DNA of 64,000 nucleotides from assembly GCF_000002985.6 (NCBI RefSeq), contig NC_003282.8, positions 15,314,001-15,378,000 on the forward strand. The letters run 5' to 3'. This document shows, piece by piece, positions 20,542-32,992 of this stretch (the first letter of the stretch is position 1; each line of letters begins with the position of its first letter). This DNA is from Caenorhabditis elegans (taxonomy: Eukaryota; Nematoda; Chromadorea; Rhabditida; Rhabditidae). The position numbers and the translations under genes are program-made. The notes beneath the pieces were generated by a model that was given only the letters and a program-made list of their open reading frames with translations, was not told where the DNA came from and made no database searches.

Positions 20542-21684
20542 ATGTACAATCTGAAATTAGTGAAAATATATCAATAAGATGAAACAGTTAAATTTCGTCA
20601 ATTTCCAATAAAGGAAAATATATTTAAAAAAAAAATATTTTGAGCTTGAAAAGTGGAATTTTTTAGATATTTCTTCTTGGCAAAAGCAAATGTTCAAAAT
20701 TTCCGGTAGTTTTTAACTGTGCATTGTTTTTTTTCAAATTCGACCACAAAAGTTCAATGAAAATCTCAACTTGATTAGTGTATTTGTAAAGTTTGAGAAA
20801 AAAAATTTAAGGAAAAGTTCAGATATTAAGCTCAAAAAATTGTCATTTTATCAATATTTCATCGGTGTTTTTCAAAGATAGAAAAGAGATATTTCAGATT
20901 AATTTTTAAAGAAATATTTCAGATTAAAAAATTTGCAGGAATCACAGTCAACTCCCTTCTTTTCAAAAAAAATTCATACCTATTACAGTTTCAGGTTGTT
21001 TTAAAAAATTCAGGAATTGGCTAAGTATCTAATAAATCATTTTATTTTGATCGCCAAGTAAGTAAGTAAGTTTAGTTGTAGTTTTAAAAAATAGGGAAAC
21101 GGAAAAAAACCGAAATAAAATATTCATTTTGGATTTTTTAGGTTTATTATAACATTAAACAAAAATCTATAATAAATTATTTAAAAGCAAGTTCATAGTC
21201 TTCAAGTTAATGATATTTCTAATTTTTATAAAATTCAAACCTTGAAAATGTTTTACAGTTTCAAGTTTATTGTAAGTTTTATTGATATTTTAGACATTCA
21301 ATTATAACTCAATTCAATATCCATATTCAGTGTCTAAGCCTGATCAAAGAATTGTGCCACATAATTTGAATGTTTTCAATTTGTGGGCGGCTACTTTGTA
21401 TAATTTTACAAATCCTTAATTCAAAATATCAAAAAATGCCTATAAACTTTCAAATAAGCATTGAAAAAACGCTAAAAACTATACGATTTTACAAAGAAGT
21501 TGCTAGAATTTTTGCAGTATTGAGTAGTTTTCAAAAATAATTTAAATTAAACTTTATTCATTTTGAGGTGTTATCAGAAAGTAGCATGTTCCATACAATC
21601 AAATATAATTTTTAAAAAATTGAAATTAAAAAAAAAACTGTTTCAGCACGTTTTTTTAAGAATTTCGTTGCTTCCAGTTTTTGA

Positions 21685-21705
21685 TTCACCTTCTAGTCCA
21701 GTTTT
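21685..21705 (+). ncRNA. Candidate 21U-RNA
   Basis: Core at 21638-21645. Start TGAT at 40 nt; the RNA would begin UUCACCUUCU. Confidence 0.58.
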
Positions 21706-21834
21706 TATTAAATTTTGAGTAATTAATGTTGCCTTTATATAAAATTTAAAATTTAACAAATATTAATTATGTTAACCAATGTTTTTTTATTTAATAGCGC
21801 TCATAGTTGAAAAATGAACGAACAACTAACATCA

Positions 21835-22690
21835 AAACCAAATAAAGTGGCATTCATTTCTCAGTAAATTATTCTGACACATTAACTGTTGTTAAGATTA
21901 CGAAAGATGCCAAACTAACGGAAAATATCAATAGTGGTTTTTACCCAAATTTTTAAATTTTATCACCCATGGGCATTAAATTAAAAATGAATAAAAATTT
22001 TTAATTTAAGACTTCTGATATAGCATCTAGATATAAATTAACCACTAATAGTTTTACACTTCAACTTAATATTCGACAACATATTATGAGATCAAAGACA
22101 TACATATTAACATGAAGAGTAACTTCGAAATATATCATTTTTAGGAAACAGTAAAAATTTTTAAAAAATAAAAAAAAAATTTTGGTGGACTTCAAAAATT
22201 ATGAGTGGCAAAAACTAAGTAATTGCCACTTTTTGACAGTAAATAAAAAAATTTCAAAAATTGTTTGAAAATTTTTGATATTTGGTCGTTTTGGGACCAA
22301 AGGAGTGGTTTTTAAAAATTTCCCCACTTTCGCTACTCCACCTTTAATGCAAATCTATTATGTTCCCCAGTGGTTTTATTTCAAAGCGGCAAATCAACAA
22401 AGCGGCAAATCAAATAAAAAACAAACATTAAAAACCTAAATAAAGTAACATTTATTTCTAGTTAAATTATTATGACACACTAACTGTATTTAAGATTATG
22501 AAAGACGGCAAACTAATGAAAAAAATTCATTAGGAACAGGAATAAGATAACTTCATGAAGCAGACTATTGCTATTTTGAATAGTAATTTTCAACTAAAAC
22601 ACATTTAAAATTCGAGTAAACGTGAAGAGTAACTTGGAAATATATCATTTTTGTGAAACAGTAAAAGTATTTAATTTTTTTCGAATAGGG
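21835..22690. repeat. Diverged direct duplication
   Basis: Two copies about 600 bp apart (about 21835-22160 and 22435-22680) share the order ATTCTGACACATTAACTG / ATTATGACACACTAACTG, AAAGATGCCAAACTAACG / AAAGACGGCAAACTAATG, and GTGAAGAGTAACTTGGAAAT. The first copy's piRNA core is decayed (GGAAACAG at about 22144); the second is intact (22654). Confidence 0.75.
22595..22615 (-). ncRNA. Candidate 21U-RNA
   Basis: Core at 22654-22661, second block TGATATAT at +7. Start TACT at 39 nt; the RNA would begin UCGAAUUUUA. Intact member of the duplicated pair. Confidence 0.6.
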
Positions 22691-23077
22691 TCCAACCCAT
22701 TGCCGTCTGTAGATCAGGAAAAGCTGATCATCATTAAAATTTTTCAAAGGATAATGTCCGTTCAAGTAGGAGTGGCCAAATGTTCAAAGTTTGTGCATAC
22801 CGTTTTGCTTGGTGTCATTATTTTTTCTAACTTTCTTTTCGCTAAATTTAATTTTTTTAAAACAATTTTCAATTCACAAAAAAGTTTTGATTTTCAGCCA
22901 GATTTCTAATGTCTGTTTCTAGCTTGGCTCGTGACTCAAGACCCATGACGAATAGCGAAAAAGTTTTTGATACCAGGCAGCATAAGGGGAAATGCTAGAA
23001 ATGTCACATAATTGTCACCTTCAACGGCGGCGTCGCCTCACTGAAACTTTATCTAGTTTCCTTTCAGTTAAAAAAAG

Positions 23078-23182
23078 ATGAAAGAAAGTTTACTAATTAA
23101 TATTTTATTAGTTCTGAGTGTGTTCAGTGCGGATTTGACAGATTATTTCAAAATGAAAAACTGTGGTGAGTTATCTAATAAG

Positions 23183-23213
<31 letters not shown>

Positions 23214-25821
23214 AATAAGGTTAACCAACAACTTCCAGATCCAAAATGCACACTCGAAACTCAAAATTTCACATTAGAAACTGCTTTTCCCAAAAAGTGT
23301 AGTACAATTTGTGCAGATCTGATAATCAATGACCAAACTGACTTGACTGAAAAACAAATGAAGTCTACATTTTCAAAAATGAAGAATTTAATTGGAAGAC
23401 TGATTATAGTCAATACACAATTCAAAAGTGCTAGTTTTTTGGCTGGATTGGAATCTATTGAATGCGGTAAGTTTTTAAAGAAATTTCGGTTAATTTCCTC
23501 AAAAATGTGAAATTTATTAAAATTTCAAAAATTTTTGTAAACTAGATAGAATTGGAAGTTTCTTTTTCATTTCAAACTGGAATATCTCAACAAAATATAT
23601 ACTTTTTCGATAAGTTATCAAGAATATTTACTTTTCCAAAGGTTAATAGGTTAGATAATTAGGTAGATCAGTTTTGAACGTGCAGGGTATTTCCCATTTG
23701 TTCGGTGGAGCGCGTTTGAATTACCGTATTGGAGATGGTAATTGTTTCGAGCGGAATACCCAAACTTTTTTTCAATATCATCTTAGGTTTCAGCTTTTTT
23801 TCAAATTCTTCCAGAACTTGCAAAATCTCACAATTGAAATATGAATCGGCAGATCTATATCGAATGGAGTGCTGAAATAATATTTATTTTTAATGCCTTT
23901 CTGAAACTGAAAGAAAATTAAATTTCCAAAATCATATTTTTCCAGGCGGCACGGATCTCGTAACCACCATTGGTTTTAACGATGAAATGACAGAATTAGG
24001 CCTTACTAATTTGACCTCCATCAGTTGCGCGGGTTTTCTAGTTATTTCGAACTACAAAATGAACACATTGGGTGTTCCTAACTTAAAAGTGAGTTTACAG
24101 AAAATTCAGACCTAAAAACATGGCTAAATTCAGAGCATCACACTAAATGAGTTTCATGATCCCAACATCACTGCTGTAAGGATCATGATTGATCCGTTAT
24201 CTTTTGAATTTTGTATCACAGTTGATGAAATGGAGAGTTTGATAACTTCGGAAGTGACTAATTTGGATGAAATCTACGGGGTATATTGTGAGCCGGCTGT
24301 AACTGAGAATTTGTGCAAATCTCCTGAAATATGCTCACGAGTTTTGGGTGATGTCGAAGTTGGTTCAAATTCTAGTCTGGAAAATATGAAGTCTATTGAA
24401 TTGATATTTGGCAGCCTTATTATCAGTGGAACCCAGCTGACCAACGTCAGCTTTCTGGAAAATTTGAAATACGTGGCACAGTTGGCTGGTAAGAATTGTC
24501 TAAGAAATGGGGGCTCTAGAACTGATTAGGGTGTACTGTTGTTAATTTTTTTTATTCAGTAAAATTATTATAGGGCTTTATAGATTGAGATGACGTCATT
24601 TTTGAATTAGAAAACAACTAACTTTGGATTTTTATTTCCCAAAAAGTTAAGAATACGTTTTTGTAAATAAAAAATGTGAGTTTCAGTAACAAAACGAAAA
24701 AAAGTAGGTTTTTTTCAAATATTCCTTATTTTCTACGACATCATCTGAAATTGTTATTATTTAAATTAACCTAAATTTTTTTTGTGATTTTTCGTCAAAT
24801 TTCTTGAAGTTTTAATTTTTGTCGTACTGAAAACGGCTTCACATGCCGAAAATGTATAGAAGTTCCCGAGAAAATCGTGTTTATTTCAAAATCCGAAATT
24901 AATTTTTACAGTTTCAGAAGAGCGCCATTAAAATTATTTTTAATTTGACGTAATTAAAAAGGTAATCTTTAAAAGATACGAAAATTATGAGCTGTCGTGA
25001 TTAAAATGTAAAGTGCATATATCTTTTTAACAGCAACTACATTTTTTGGAGTTCTCCAAAATTTTACAGTTTCAATGATATTTTACTTTGAATTAATATA
25101 CTGCAGAATACTGCCAGTTTCGAGCAAGCCCATTGGAAACCATGTTTTTGAAACAGAGTTTTTTTAAACTTTTGAATGTGTAAAATTATATTTTAAATCA
25201 TGGCGAAAACGGTGAATTAAATTTTTGTTTTGAAAATTTATTTTTTTCGGTTTCAAAGCAACAGTTTATTTTGTTGTGGTAGTGTTAAAATAGTGCAGAA
25301 CGATTTTTAATGTTTCAATTTGAACAATTTTCAGAAGCAAAGTCAGCGATAATTGTGGAAAATAATCCGAATCTTCTCAATATCTCCTTCCCAAAATTAA
25401 AAGTTTCTGGAATAATAAAACTGAAAATGTACATAAAGTTCAATTTTTCAGCGAGTGCGATCCGACATCAATAGTGTTTCAGTAGTTTTTACTGATAACA
25501 ATGAAAATCTGAAATTGGACGTTAGTAACTGTTATAAGTTGAGAAATGATTTGGGAATGACTACAGACTTGTCGCCGACATTTGATGGAGAAAGTTGTGG
25601 TTAGTTTTTACTCTAGGTTTGAGATTTTTGTGCAGTTTTAGACAATAAAAGCTCAAAATTAAATAGAAAATTTTTTTTAAAATTCAGATTCAATGAATTC
25701 AAGTGCTCCAGCTGCTCCTTGCATTGTGGTAGGAAACTCTACATGCAATTTCTCCACGATGCAAATTAAAATGTTCCAATCGATTTTTGTCGTTTTTCTT
25801 GTTTTTGTGAACGTTTATTAA
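23078..25821 (+). CDS. Receptor L-domain protein, secreted or GPI-anchored (irld-like)
   Basis: Seven exons: 23078-23165, 23239-23466, 23946-24088, 24134-24488, 25335-25402, 25452-25599, 25688-25821; 1,164 nt, 387 aa, every junction in phase. Residues 1-18 (KESLLINILLVLSVFSA) are a signal peptide. Two receptor L-domains follow, about residues 40-155 and 180-325, each with the family's C..IC..L.I start and LIGRLIIVNTQFKSASFLAGL or FGSLIISGTQLTNVSFLENL repeat, as in insulin/EGF-receptor ectodomains. No kinase or internal membrane span. The last exon ends in a hydrophobic tail (QSIFVVFLVFVNVY) after small residues (NSSAPAAP), typical of GPI attachment. C. elegans has a large irld family of this design; I cannot name the member. 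TTTCAG directly before the ATG suggests SL trans-splicing. AATAAA at 25986-25991. Intron 4 (846 bp) hosts a minus-strand piRNA candidate. Confidence 0.88.
23177..23216. repeat. TC-rich microsatellite in intron 1
   Basis: A (TC)n run of about 40 bp with one TTT interruption, just after the donor of exon 1 of the L-domain gene. Confidence 0.9.
25090..25110 (-). ncRNA. Candidate 21U-RNA in an L-domain gene intron
   Basis: Core at 25149-25156, inside intron 4 and antisense to the gene. Start CAGT at 39 nt; the RNA would begin UAUUCUGCAG. Confidence 0.52.
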
Positions 25822-25839
25822 CTGGTTCATCAAATTATC

Positions 25840-25860
25840 ATTTTTTTAATGAATATGACA
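25840..25860 (-). ncRNA. Candidate 21U-RNA
   Basis: Core at 25899-25906. Start CAAT at 39 nt; the RNA would begin UGUCAUAUUC. It lies antisense to the 3' UTR of the L-domain gene. Confidence 0.58.
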
Positions 25861-27420
25861 TTGATTTCGAAAGAAATCTACTTTTTTTGAAATTTTACTG
25901 AAACAGGAAAAAAATTAGGTTTCATAGAATTTCAGAATAAGCTCAATTTGGTGTGTTTTGCTTCAAAATTAGGAATGCATTGAAAAATAAAATTGTTTTC
26001 AATTCTATAAAGTTTACAATTCTATAAAACAATCAATGATTTGTCAAAACACACAAATTTACTGACAATCTGAAACTGTAAATTTTTGCGAGGCAAAATT
26101 AATTTTTTTTTCTTACAGAAAATGTCATATTTTAAAACTTCAGAACTTTGAAATTTTGATATAAACTTTTCAAAACATTTTCTCAAATAATTTTCAAAAA
26201 TATATTGCTTCACAAAGGTGATTTTAAAAAAACGATTGACTCGTTGTTTGGTGAATTTTTGAATGACTTTTTTAAAATTTTGTGTTCTTTTCAAATATTT
26301 AGACAAATTTCACACACTTGAAAGGTACCCAGTTTGCTTAAAAATACATATTTATTAATTTGAAAAAAAAAAACGAAGTTTTATTTTTTTCTAATTTTCT
26401 ACTCCTTATTCATTTAAGCCTTATTCATTTAACCTTATTCTTTCACCTTATTCATTTAAGCTCATTATCAGGACATTTTTCAGTACATCCCCCGGATATT
26501 TTGAAAATAACAAAGAATACTCAATTTTCTGAAAAGGAATTATATACCCCCAAATATATTAATGTCTGAGTAATGTCGGGAACAGTTAAAGGCATACTTT
26601 TTTTGAAAATCAAAGTAGATGGTTATTCTTCCGTTTTATTTTCGTAAAGAAAAATAGGAAGTTGGTCCAAAAATTGTGTTTAAAAACCATTCCAACTAAA
26701 ATATTAAAAAATTCAGTTTTAATCAGTTGTTTCACTTTCAAATATTACAGAAAAACTAATTCACATATAGTCAACAAAAATGTTAGTAAAAACTTTTCAA
26801 AGACCAAAAACTATATTTAATTTTCATATATTTTTTCTGAAATGTTTTACAAACGAAAAATTTCGGGTATCACAGAGAATTGTATTCGATTTTTTAGTGA
26901 CGTCGATTTTTTCAACAGACAAAGATAAATAATCGCCCAGAAAAATGTCATACAGTTTCACATTGACTTCATGTTTTATTTAATACGTAAATCATTCGAA
27001 TTCGTATTTCGTACGGAAAATAGCCAAAAAATATAACCTTAACAAGTTAAGGAATTCATATTCAAATAAAAAAATACCGTTTCACTATTTTCACAAGTTT
27101 GCAGTTCTATTGATTCATTTTCATTAGAACAACGTTTTTTTACGTTTGAGAAAAATCAAAGCAGCTGCAAAAAAACAGGTACATTTCTCTTTGATATAAA
27201 ATTTTTTCGCTTAAATGAATTTCATAAAGAGTCTATGAAAATTTGATTTACTGTTTTGTTTCTAAAAACGGTCTACTAAAATTTTTGTAGACTTTTTGTT
27301 GAGATATGTAAATTAGTTTTTCTGTAATATTTGAAAATGAAACAATGTATGAAAATGAAGCAGTAATAAAATGAAAATGGTGAATTAAAGTTTTGTATTG
27401 AAAATATTTAAACTCATTAA

Positions 27421-27441
27421 TACGATTTTGGTTGGAGCATA
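27421..27441 (-). ncRNA. Candidate 21U-RNA
   Basis: Core at 27481-27488. Start TGTT at 40 nt; the RNA would begin UAUGCUCCAA. Confidence 0.63.
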
Positions 27442-28076
27442 ACATCAAAAATTCGTTTTTAACTAGTTTTAAAAGTGTCTTGAAACAGCAATTTTTCAAT
27501 GGAGGTGAAATTTTTCTGTTTATAAATATCGTGTTTTCCTAGTCAAATTTTGCCTTACTGAACATCACTGGAAGTAAAAAACCTGAATTATATCAATTAT
27601 TGTGATTATTAATTTTGAAAAGTTTACTTTTTTATTTATTTATCCAGGACTTCAAGGGAGGGCGCAGTTATGCAAAATGGTCTCGCCACGAATTTATTTT
27701 TAAGAATTTTTGTGGAAAATGTGCGTAGATCAGAGACTTTTTTCTCGTGTTTTCTTGTATGTTTTTGTGTATTTCTGCAGTTTTTTTAATAGTGTTCACC
27801 TCATACTTATTTCTGTTATCACTTGTATTCCAATCTAACCTATAGTCAGATAAATTGGCTTTTCCAACAAAAAAAACTGATTTTTGACAAAAAAGTATAT
27901 TTCTTTACAGCGATAAATTCATTACAACATTTAGAAAACTGTGCTCATACGTATTGAACAATCACGTTGGAAATATCTGAAACATAATATCTTTCTTTTT
28001 TTTTCACAATAAAAACATTAATTTTTCCACTGTTTCATCATTTTATTAATATGATTTGTTAATTGCTTTGAATCAA

Positions 28077-28097
28077 TTTGGCTTTAAATTTGTTGGA
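28077..28097 (+). ncRNA. Candidate 21U-RNA
   Basis: Core at 28030-28037. Start CAAT at 40 nt; the RNA would begin UUUGGCUUUA. Confidence 0.55.
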
Positions 28098-28493
28098 TGT
28101 CGCAGTCGGATTTTATTCATTTCAGGAATGTGCCCCATTTTATGAGAGCTCTCCAATTTTCCATAAATTTACAGACGAGTTTGTGGTGAAGCCCAAAAAA
28201 AGTCGGTTGTTTCAAAACCGACCCGTTGAAATAAATTATTTTTTTCAAAATAAAGTTTTGGAATTTTTGAATATTCATTCTCTTTTTTGCTGGAAGAAAT
28301 GTGTTTCGACATGTGAAATTTCACCACGTCATTTGATATAATAAATCCGGTTTTACGTGTGTTTAACTTAGAACTTTGATCAGAAAAGGTCTTGTGAAAA
28401 TGAATAAACTTTTGAATTCAATGATAAAAAAAAATTTTTTTTACAGTTTCAACAAAAAATCATATAATTTGGAAAATATTTGAGTATAATATA

Positions 28494-28963
28494 CAGTGCG
28501 CCCAACTTCTATAGCGCCCCCTATTTTTTCTCATTTCACCACCTTCTGACATTTTTTACAAAAAACTGCTAATGCCATTCGATTCCAAATGTCGAAAAAC
28601 CCCCTGTCCATAATTTTCATCAAAAAATTCAATAGACTGAGGAGACTAGGTCAAAAAGTCTCTAAAACGACCGCCCAACTTCTATAGCGCCCCCTCGAAT
28701 TTTTGATTTTTTCTAATAAAATCCCCTTTTTTTGGCTTTTTCTCAGAACAACTTATTCATGACTTAAGTTCAAACTGATCCAGACATCTTGCAAATCAAC
28801 TTTCAAAAGAAATTTATCCGTGGAAATTCGTAGGATGTCTAAAATTGTCCTGAAACGCCTAATTTTATGTTAGAGGGCGCTGCGCGGCGCCCAATACTTG
28901 AATCAGCACCAGAATCAACTAAGATGATCTACAACATCTATTTCATCGGTCTGAAATTTTTTT
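28494..28963 (+). repeat. Left inverted end of the Tc3-like element
   Basis: 470 bp; it matches the reverse complement of 30190-30659 with few differences. An internal second binding-site copy lies near 28672-28693. Confidence 0.93.
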
Positions 28964-29035
28964 CACGTCGACGTGTCATTTTGTGGCATACGAATGCTCA
29001 AGAAAACGTAGTGTTTATTATCAGTTTTGTTCGAA

Positions 29036-30113
29036 ATGCCACGAGGACCCCAGCTAACAAGAGATGAACGATCCAAGCTAGATGTGATGGCGAATCTTAA
29101 TATTTCTACAAATGAAATGGCTCGCCAAATCAATCGCTCTCGTAAATGTGTCTACAACTACCTCAATAGTCCACTTTCTTATGGTCAAACCAAAAGAGCT
29201 CCCAGATGCAAAGTTTTATCGAGTCGTGAGGAACGCAACATTGTGAAGGCTGCATCGAACTCTTTCAAATCTGCCAATGATATTCGCAAGGAATTGAATC
29301 TTAATGTTTCTAAACAAACAGTCCTGAATATGCTCAGTCAAAATCCTTCCATCGTGCGACAGAAAATGAAAAAGGCTCCATCAATGACGCCCGATCACAT
29401 GCTCAAACGTTTAGATTTTGCAAAGGAAAATATGGGCACCGCATGGACAAAGGTATGGATCCAATTAAAAAAAAACAACATATTTACTTTGCAGATTGTG
29501 TTTTCCGATGAGAAGAAATTCAATTTGGATGGGCCGGACGGAAACAGATTTTACTGGAGAGATTTGAGAAAAGATCCAATGGTTTTTTCAAAAAGAAATT
29601 TCGGTGGTGGATCGGTGATGGTTTGGGCCGCTTTTTCGGAAAAGAAGAAGCTCCCCATCCAATTTACAAGTCATAAAATGACTGCTGTAGATTATCAGCA
29701 AGTCTTGGAAAAGGATTTAGTGAAGTTTTTGAGACACCCGTCGAAAAAAAAACTGGCAGTTCCAACAGGACAACGCCAGTATTCATTCAGCCAATTCAAC
29801 TCGTGCCTTTCTCAGCAGCAAGAAAATTAAACTCCTTAAATGGCCAGCTTGTTCACCGGACCTCAATCCGATCGAAAATATGTGGGCTTCCCTCGTGAGA
29901 CTCGTGTACGCTAATGGAAAACAGTATCCGAATGTTGCTGCTCTTAAAGTCGGAATTGAGGATTCATGGAACGCCATATCAGCTACAGAGATGAAAAATC
30001 TGGTCAATTCGATGCCTAATCGAATCTTTGAGGTCATCGCCAAGAATGGAGGTCCTACGAAATATTTAACTTTATCTAAGTTAATAAAATCTGTTGTGTT
30101 TTTTGATTTCTAG
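29036..30113 (+). pseudogene. Tc3-like transposase, one frameshift
   Basis: Starts MPRGPQLTRDERSKLDVM, an N-terminal paired-like helix-turn-helix DNA-binding region (about 1-110) that aligns with Tc3A. A 42-bp intron (29453-29494) sits where Tc3A has its intron, between TK and IVFSDEK. The DDE catalytic residues fall at D144 (FSDEK), D231 (FQQDN) and E266 (NPIEN), the positions known for Tc3A. D231 and E266 are reached only if the A-run at 29744-29752 has eight rather than nine A; with nine the frame leaves the family and stops at 29830. The C-terminus runs about 15 residues past Tc3A's. Most likely a recently inactivated copy, or a sequencing slip in the homopolymer. Confidence 0.93.
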
Positions 30114-30189
30114 AGGATGGTGAATGCGCGAAGGCCAGTAGTGCTATCTCGTACTAGTAGTATAATAAAAATAAGAGTTGCAAACCTTT

Positions 30190-30659
30190 AAAAAAATTTC
30201 AGACCGATGAAATAGATGTTGTAGATCATCTTAGTTGATTCTGGTGCTGATTCAAGTATTGGGCGCCGCGCAGCGCCCTCTAACATAAAATTAGGCGTTT
30301 CAGGACAATTTTAGAGATCCTACGAATTTCCACGGATAAATTTCTTTTGAAAATTGATTTGCAAGATGTCTGGATCAGTTTGAACTTAAGTCATGAATAA
30401 GTTGTTCTTAGAAAAAGCCAAAAAAAGGGGATTTTATTAGAAAAATCAAAAATTCGAGGGGGCGCTATAGAAGTTGGGCGGTCGTTTTAGAGACTTTTTG
30501 ACCTAGTCTCCTCAGTCTATTGAATTTTTTGATGAAAATTTTGGACAGGGGGTTTTTCGACATTTGGAATCAAATGGCATTAGCAGTTTTTTGTAAAAAA
30601 TGTCAGAAGGTGGTGAAATGAGAAAAAATAGGGGGGCGCTATAGAAGTTGGGCGCACTG
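30190..30659 (-). repeat. Right inverted end of the Tc3-like element
   Basis: 470-bp partner of 28494-28963; small differences include an extra G in GGGGGGCGCTATAG near 30630. Confidence 0.93.
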
Positions 30660-31292
30660 TATAATGAAATTAAATTTAAAAAAATCACTTCAAAAATAAA
30701 TGTTTCACAAAAGCTTTGTAAAAATTGCAATATTTGAATTTAGAAATAGCACTTTCGGAAAACAAAAAAAAATACCAAAATAAAGTTGAAAAGAAATTTT
30801 TTGTTGTAAAAGTTTGTAAAAAATTGCTCATTAGGCAATTTGAAACTGCAAATGAAATGTGCAATTACGTTAAAATTAATTTGGAAAGTTAACAACTGTT
30901 AAAACAGTTAAATTTTCAGTGGCCAAAAAAATGCGGTAGTTTCCAAAATACCAAGTTTTTAAAATGTTTTTCAATTTTACTATATTACGAAATTGAAAAC
31001 AAAAATAACGTTCTCATTTTTTTTGACTTCAAGAACAATTTAGATAAATTTAGTTTATGAAAAAAGCAAGGCAATCATCAAAAATTACTAAGTTCGCAAA
31101 ATAAATAAAGTATCTGAAACCGAAGAATTTTTTTTTTAATTAATTTTTTTTAAAGAGTTATTAAATTTGCGAAAATTATTTAGAAATATTGATTGCAATT
31201 TTTGTTTGAATAAAACCAAAACATTTGGAACGCTTTTTGGAAACTGATGAGATAACTAAAATAAATATGAAACGGATTAATTAAGAGTTTTT

Positions 31293-31313
31293 GATTTTAC
31301 TGAAAGAAAAAAA
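31293..31313 (-). ncRNA. Weak candidate 21U-RNA
   Basis: Core at 31350-31357. Start CATT at 37 nt, but the body opens with a run of U, which is atypical. Confidence 0.33.
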
Positions 31314-31676
31314 ATGTTCAAAATCAACTTTAAAGTATTAACAACTTTCTGAAACAGTTAAAGCATTTTCAAAGATCAAATTAAAAATTGGTTGCTTGGA
31401 AAATTTTATTCGAAATGTGGACAGAACATAATTGGAACATTATTTAACAATACAAACTATACTAGTTTTTTTAAAATCAGTTTAACGCTTTATGAAATTC
31501 AAGGAAAAGTGTTTTAATGCTTTACAACCGAGAAAAATGTTGAGGTATAATTTTATTTAAATAATGCTTCAACGTTTTTCGTACCTTTTGTGGTATAATC
31601 GCAAAAATTGAAAATCAAAAATTAAAAAATCTGTTTCATAAAAGTTATATATAATTTCAACAGGACAAAACTTTGA

Positions 31677-31697
31677 TTCATGTCTTAATTGCGTGGC
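31677..31697 (+). ncRNA. Candidate 21U-RNA
   Basis: Core at 31631-31638. Start TGAT at 39 nt; the RNA would begin UUCAUGUCUU. Confidence 0.65.
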
Positions 31698-31774
31698 ATT
31701 TTATTTCGAATTAATGTTGATCAGAATGCATGGGAATCTTGAAACTTGTTCCAATTGGCAGAATTGATTTTGAA

Positions 31775-31795
31775 AATGAAAAAACCAAGATCTGA
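31775..31795 (-). ncRNA. Candidate 21U-RNA
   Basis: Core at 31835-31842. Start TATT at 40 nt; the RNA would begin UCAGAUCUUG. Confidence 0.58.
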
Positions 31796-32415
31796 ATAAT
31801 TGTTCTCTATAACAGTTTCAACTAATTAAAGTTTTGAAACAGTTTTTTTTAATTGAAAAATTCCTACAAAACAATTAGTTTGCTGTGAAAACACTTTAAA
31901 CTCGGAATGGAAACAATTTAAACTATTATTTAAAAACAGATAAATTTCGAATTTTTTTTTTCGAATTTAATCTTTCAAAAAAAAATTATAATTAGTCATT
32001 TTATATTACTACTGTTGTTATTTTTATAGAATCAGAACAAGGTTGAGAATGATCAATAGTAACTAGTTCACACTTACAATATTTTTGAAACCGGAATTTT
32101 TTTTTCAAAAATTTCAAAAAATTTCTCCTTGAGCTCAACAATTAAGCTCTGAACTCTTACAAGTAATTCCGGCTCCCAACAGAAAAGTTCATATATACCC
32201 ATGTGTTTTACTCTCAACAACACCTACCCTTCCGCCGATTATTCTACGGGGCTCCGGAGCGGAGCTCGTGCATTTTTCTCCTCCCTTTCCCCCCACATTT
32301 TCCTCGGGACCGCATAAATGGCGACAATGAGCCCCCATGTAACTATTGGATACCATGTTTTTCAGTGTCCGCGCAAGAAGAAAATATATCTATTTTTCAT
32401 GAAGTTCTTTTATTT

Positions 32416-32423
32416 TGAAACAG
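32416..32423 (-). promoter_or_regulatory. Ruby core motif without clear start
   Basis: Exact core; the minus strand shows no YRNT at 35-43 nt. The GC-richer stretch at 32160-32390 lies downstream of it; its 71-aa open frame is unsupported. Confidence 0.38.
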
Positions 32424-32683
32424 AAATTTTCGGAAACATGTTTTTCCGTTTTTTTTCTCATTGAGACTAAAGGACAAAGCTGCCTGTCATGAGGGTGGTG
32501 TGTGCAATGTTTTAAAATGAGCGGATTGAATTTCAGATGCGGTGCATAGAATTTCAGGCCGAAAATTGACTTTTTGTCTTACTTTGGAACTTTTTTCTAT
32601 TTTTCCGAGAATTGAATTTTTGAAAAAAAAACCATGCTGTTTCATGAAGTTTTGATAAGAAAATGGAAATTGTTAGTTTTCAA

Positions 32684-32704
32684 TAAGATTGTAAAATTTA
32701 ATAT
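32684..32704 (+). ncRNA. Candidate 21U-RNA
   Basis: Core at 32637-32644. Start CAAT at 40 nt; the RNA would begin UAAGAUUGUA. Confidence 0.5.
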
Positions 32705-32992
32705 TTAACGTAATTTTTTTTTTGTAAAAATGTTTGCTCTGTTTTATATACGCTATTTAATTTTATTGAATTATTGGCTCCAATCGGGGTTTTGCTGATT
32801 CTTCAAATACACTTTAAAGGCCCATTTAATTGAATTCAATATGAATAGAGACAATTTCAATACAAATTCAAAAAATATCACCCACAGACTTTTCTCTGTA
32901 TAAAAAGAAGATGTTTTTTGTAGGTTAACATGCAAAAATTTTTTTTTCTGTTTCACTATTTTATTAAAATGGTTTCATTTTACTAAAATTAT

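Larger units (their letters stand above)
16600..22915. other. Non-coding piRNA-rich interval
   Basis: 6.3 kb without a supported exon; AT-rich with many A/T runs at helical spacing by eye. It holds eight predicted 21U units, most on the minus strand, several with the second block TGATAWAT, and a direct duplication at 21.8-22.7 kb. Confidence 0.65.
25992..28493. other. Intergenic, piRNA promoters only
   Basis: No exon seen; open frames of 69-94 aa here are AT-rich and unsupported. Contains the units at 27481 and 28030, plus a CCGTTTCA variant near 27078. Confidence 0.6.
28494..30659 (+). mobile_element. Tc3-family Tc1/mariner transposon
   Basis: 2,166 bp flanked by TA on both sides (28492-28493 and 30660-30661), with 470-bp inverted ends starting CAGTGCGCCCAACTTCTATA. 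Tc3 itself has 462-bp ends starting CAGTGTGGGAAAGTTC, so this is a sister lineage of the same design. Each end carries two copies of CGCCCAACTTCTATAGCGCC, at the tip and about 180 bp in, matching the two transposase-binding sites known in Tc3. One intron-containing transposase gene lies between the ends. The arms look nearly identical, so insertion is fairly recent, but the transposase frame is broken once. Confidence 0.95.

Noticed and set aside
32203-32418. 71-codon plus-strand frame across a GC-richer stretch
   Set aside because: No upstream acceptor or domain; composition shift alone is not evidence for a gene.
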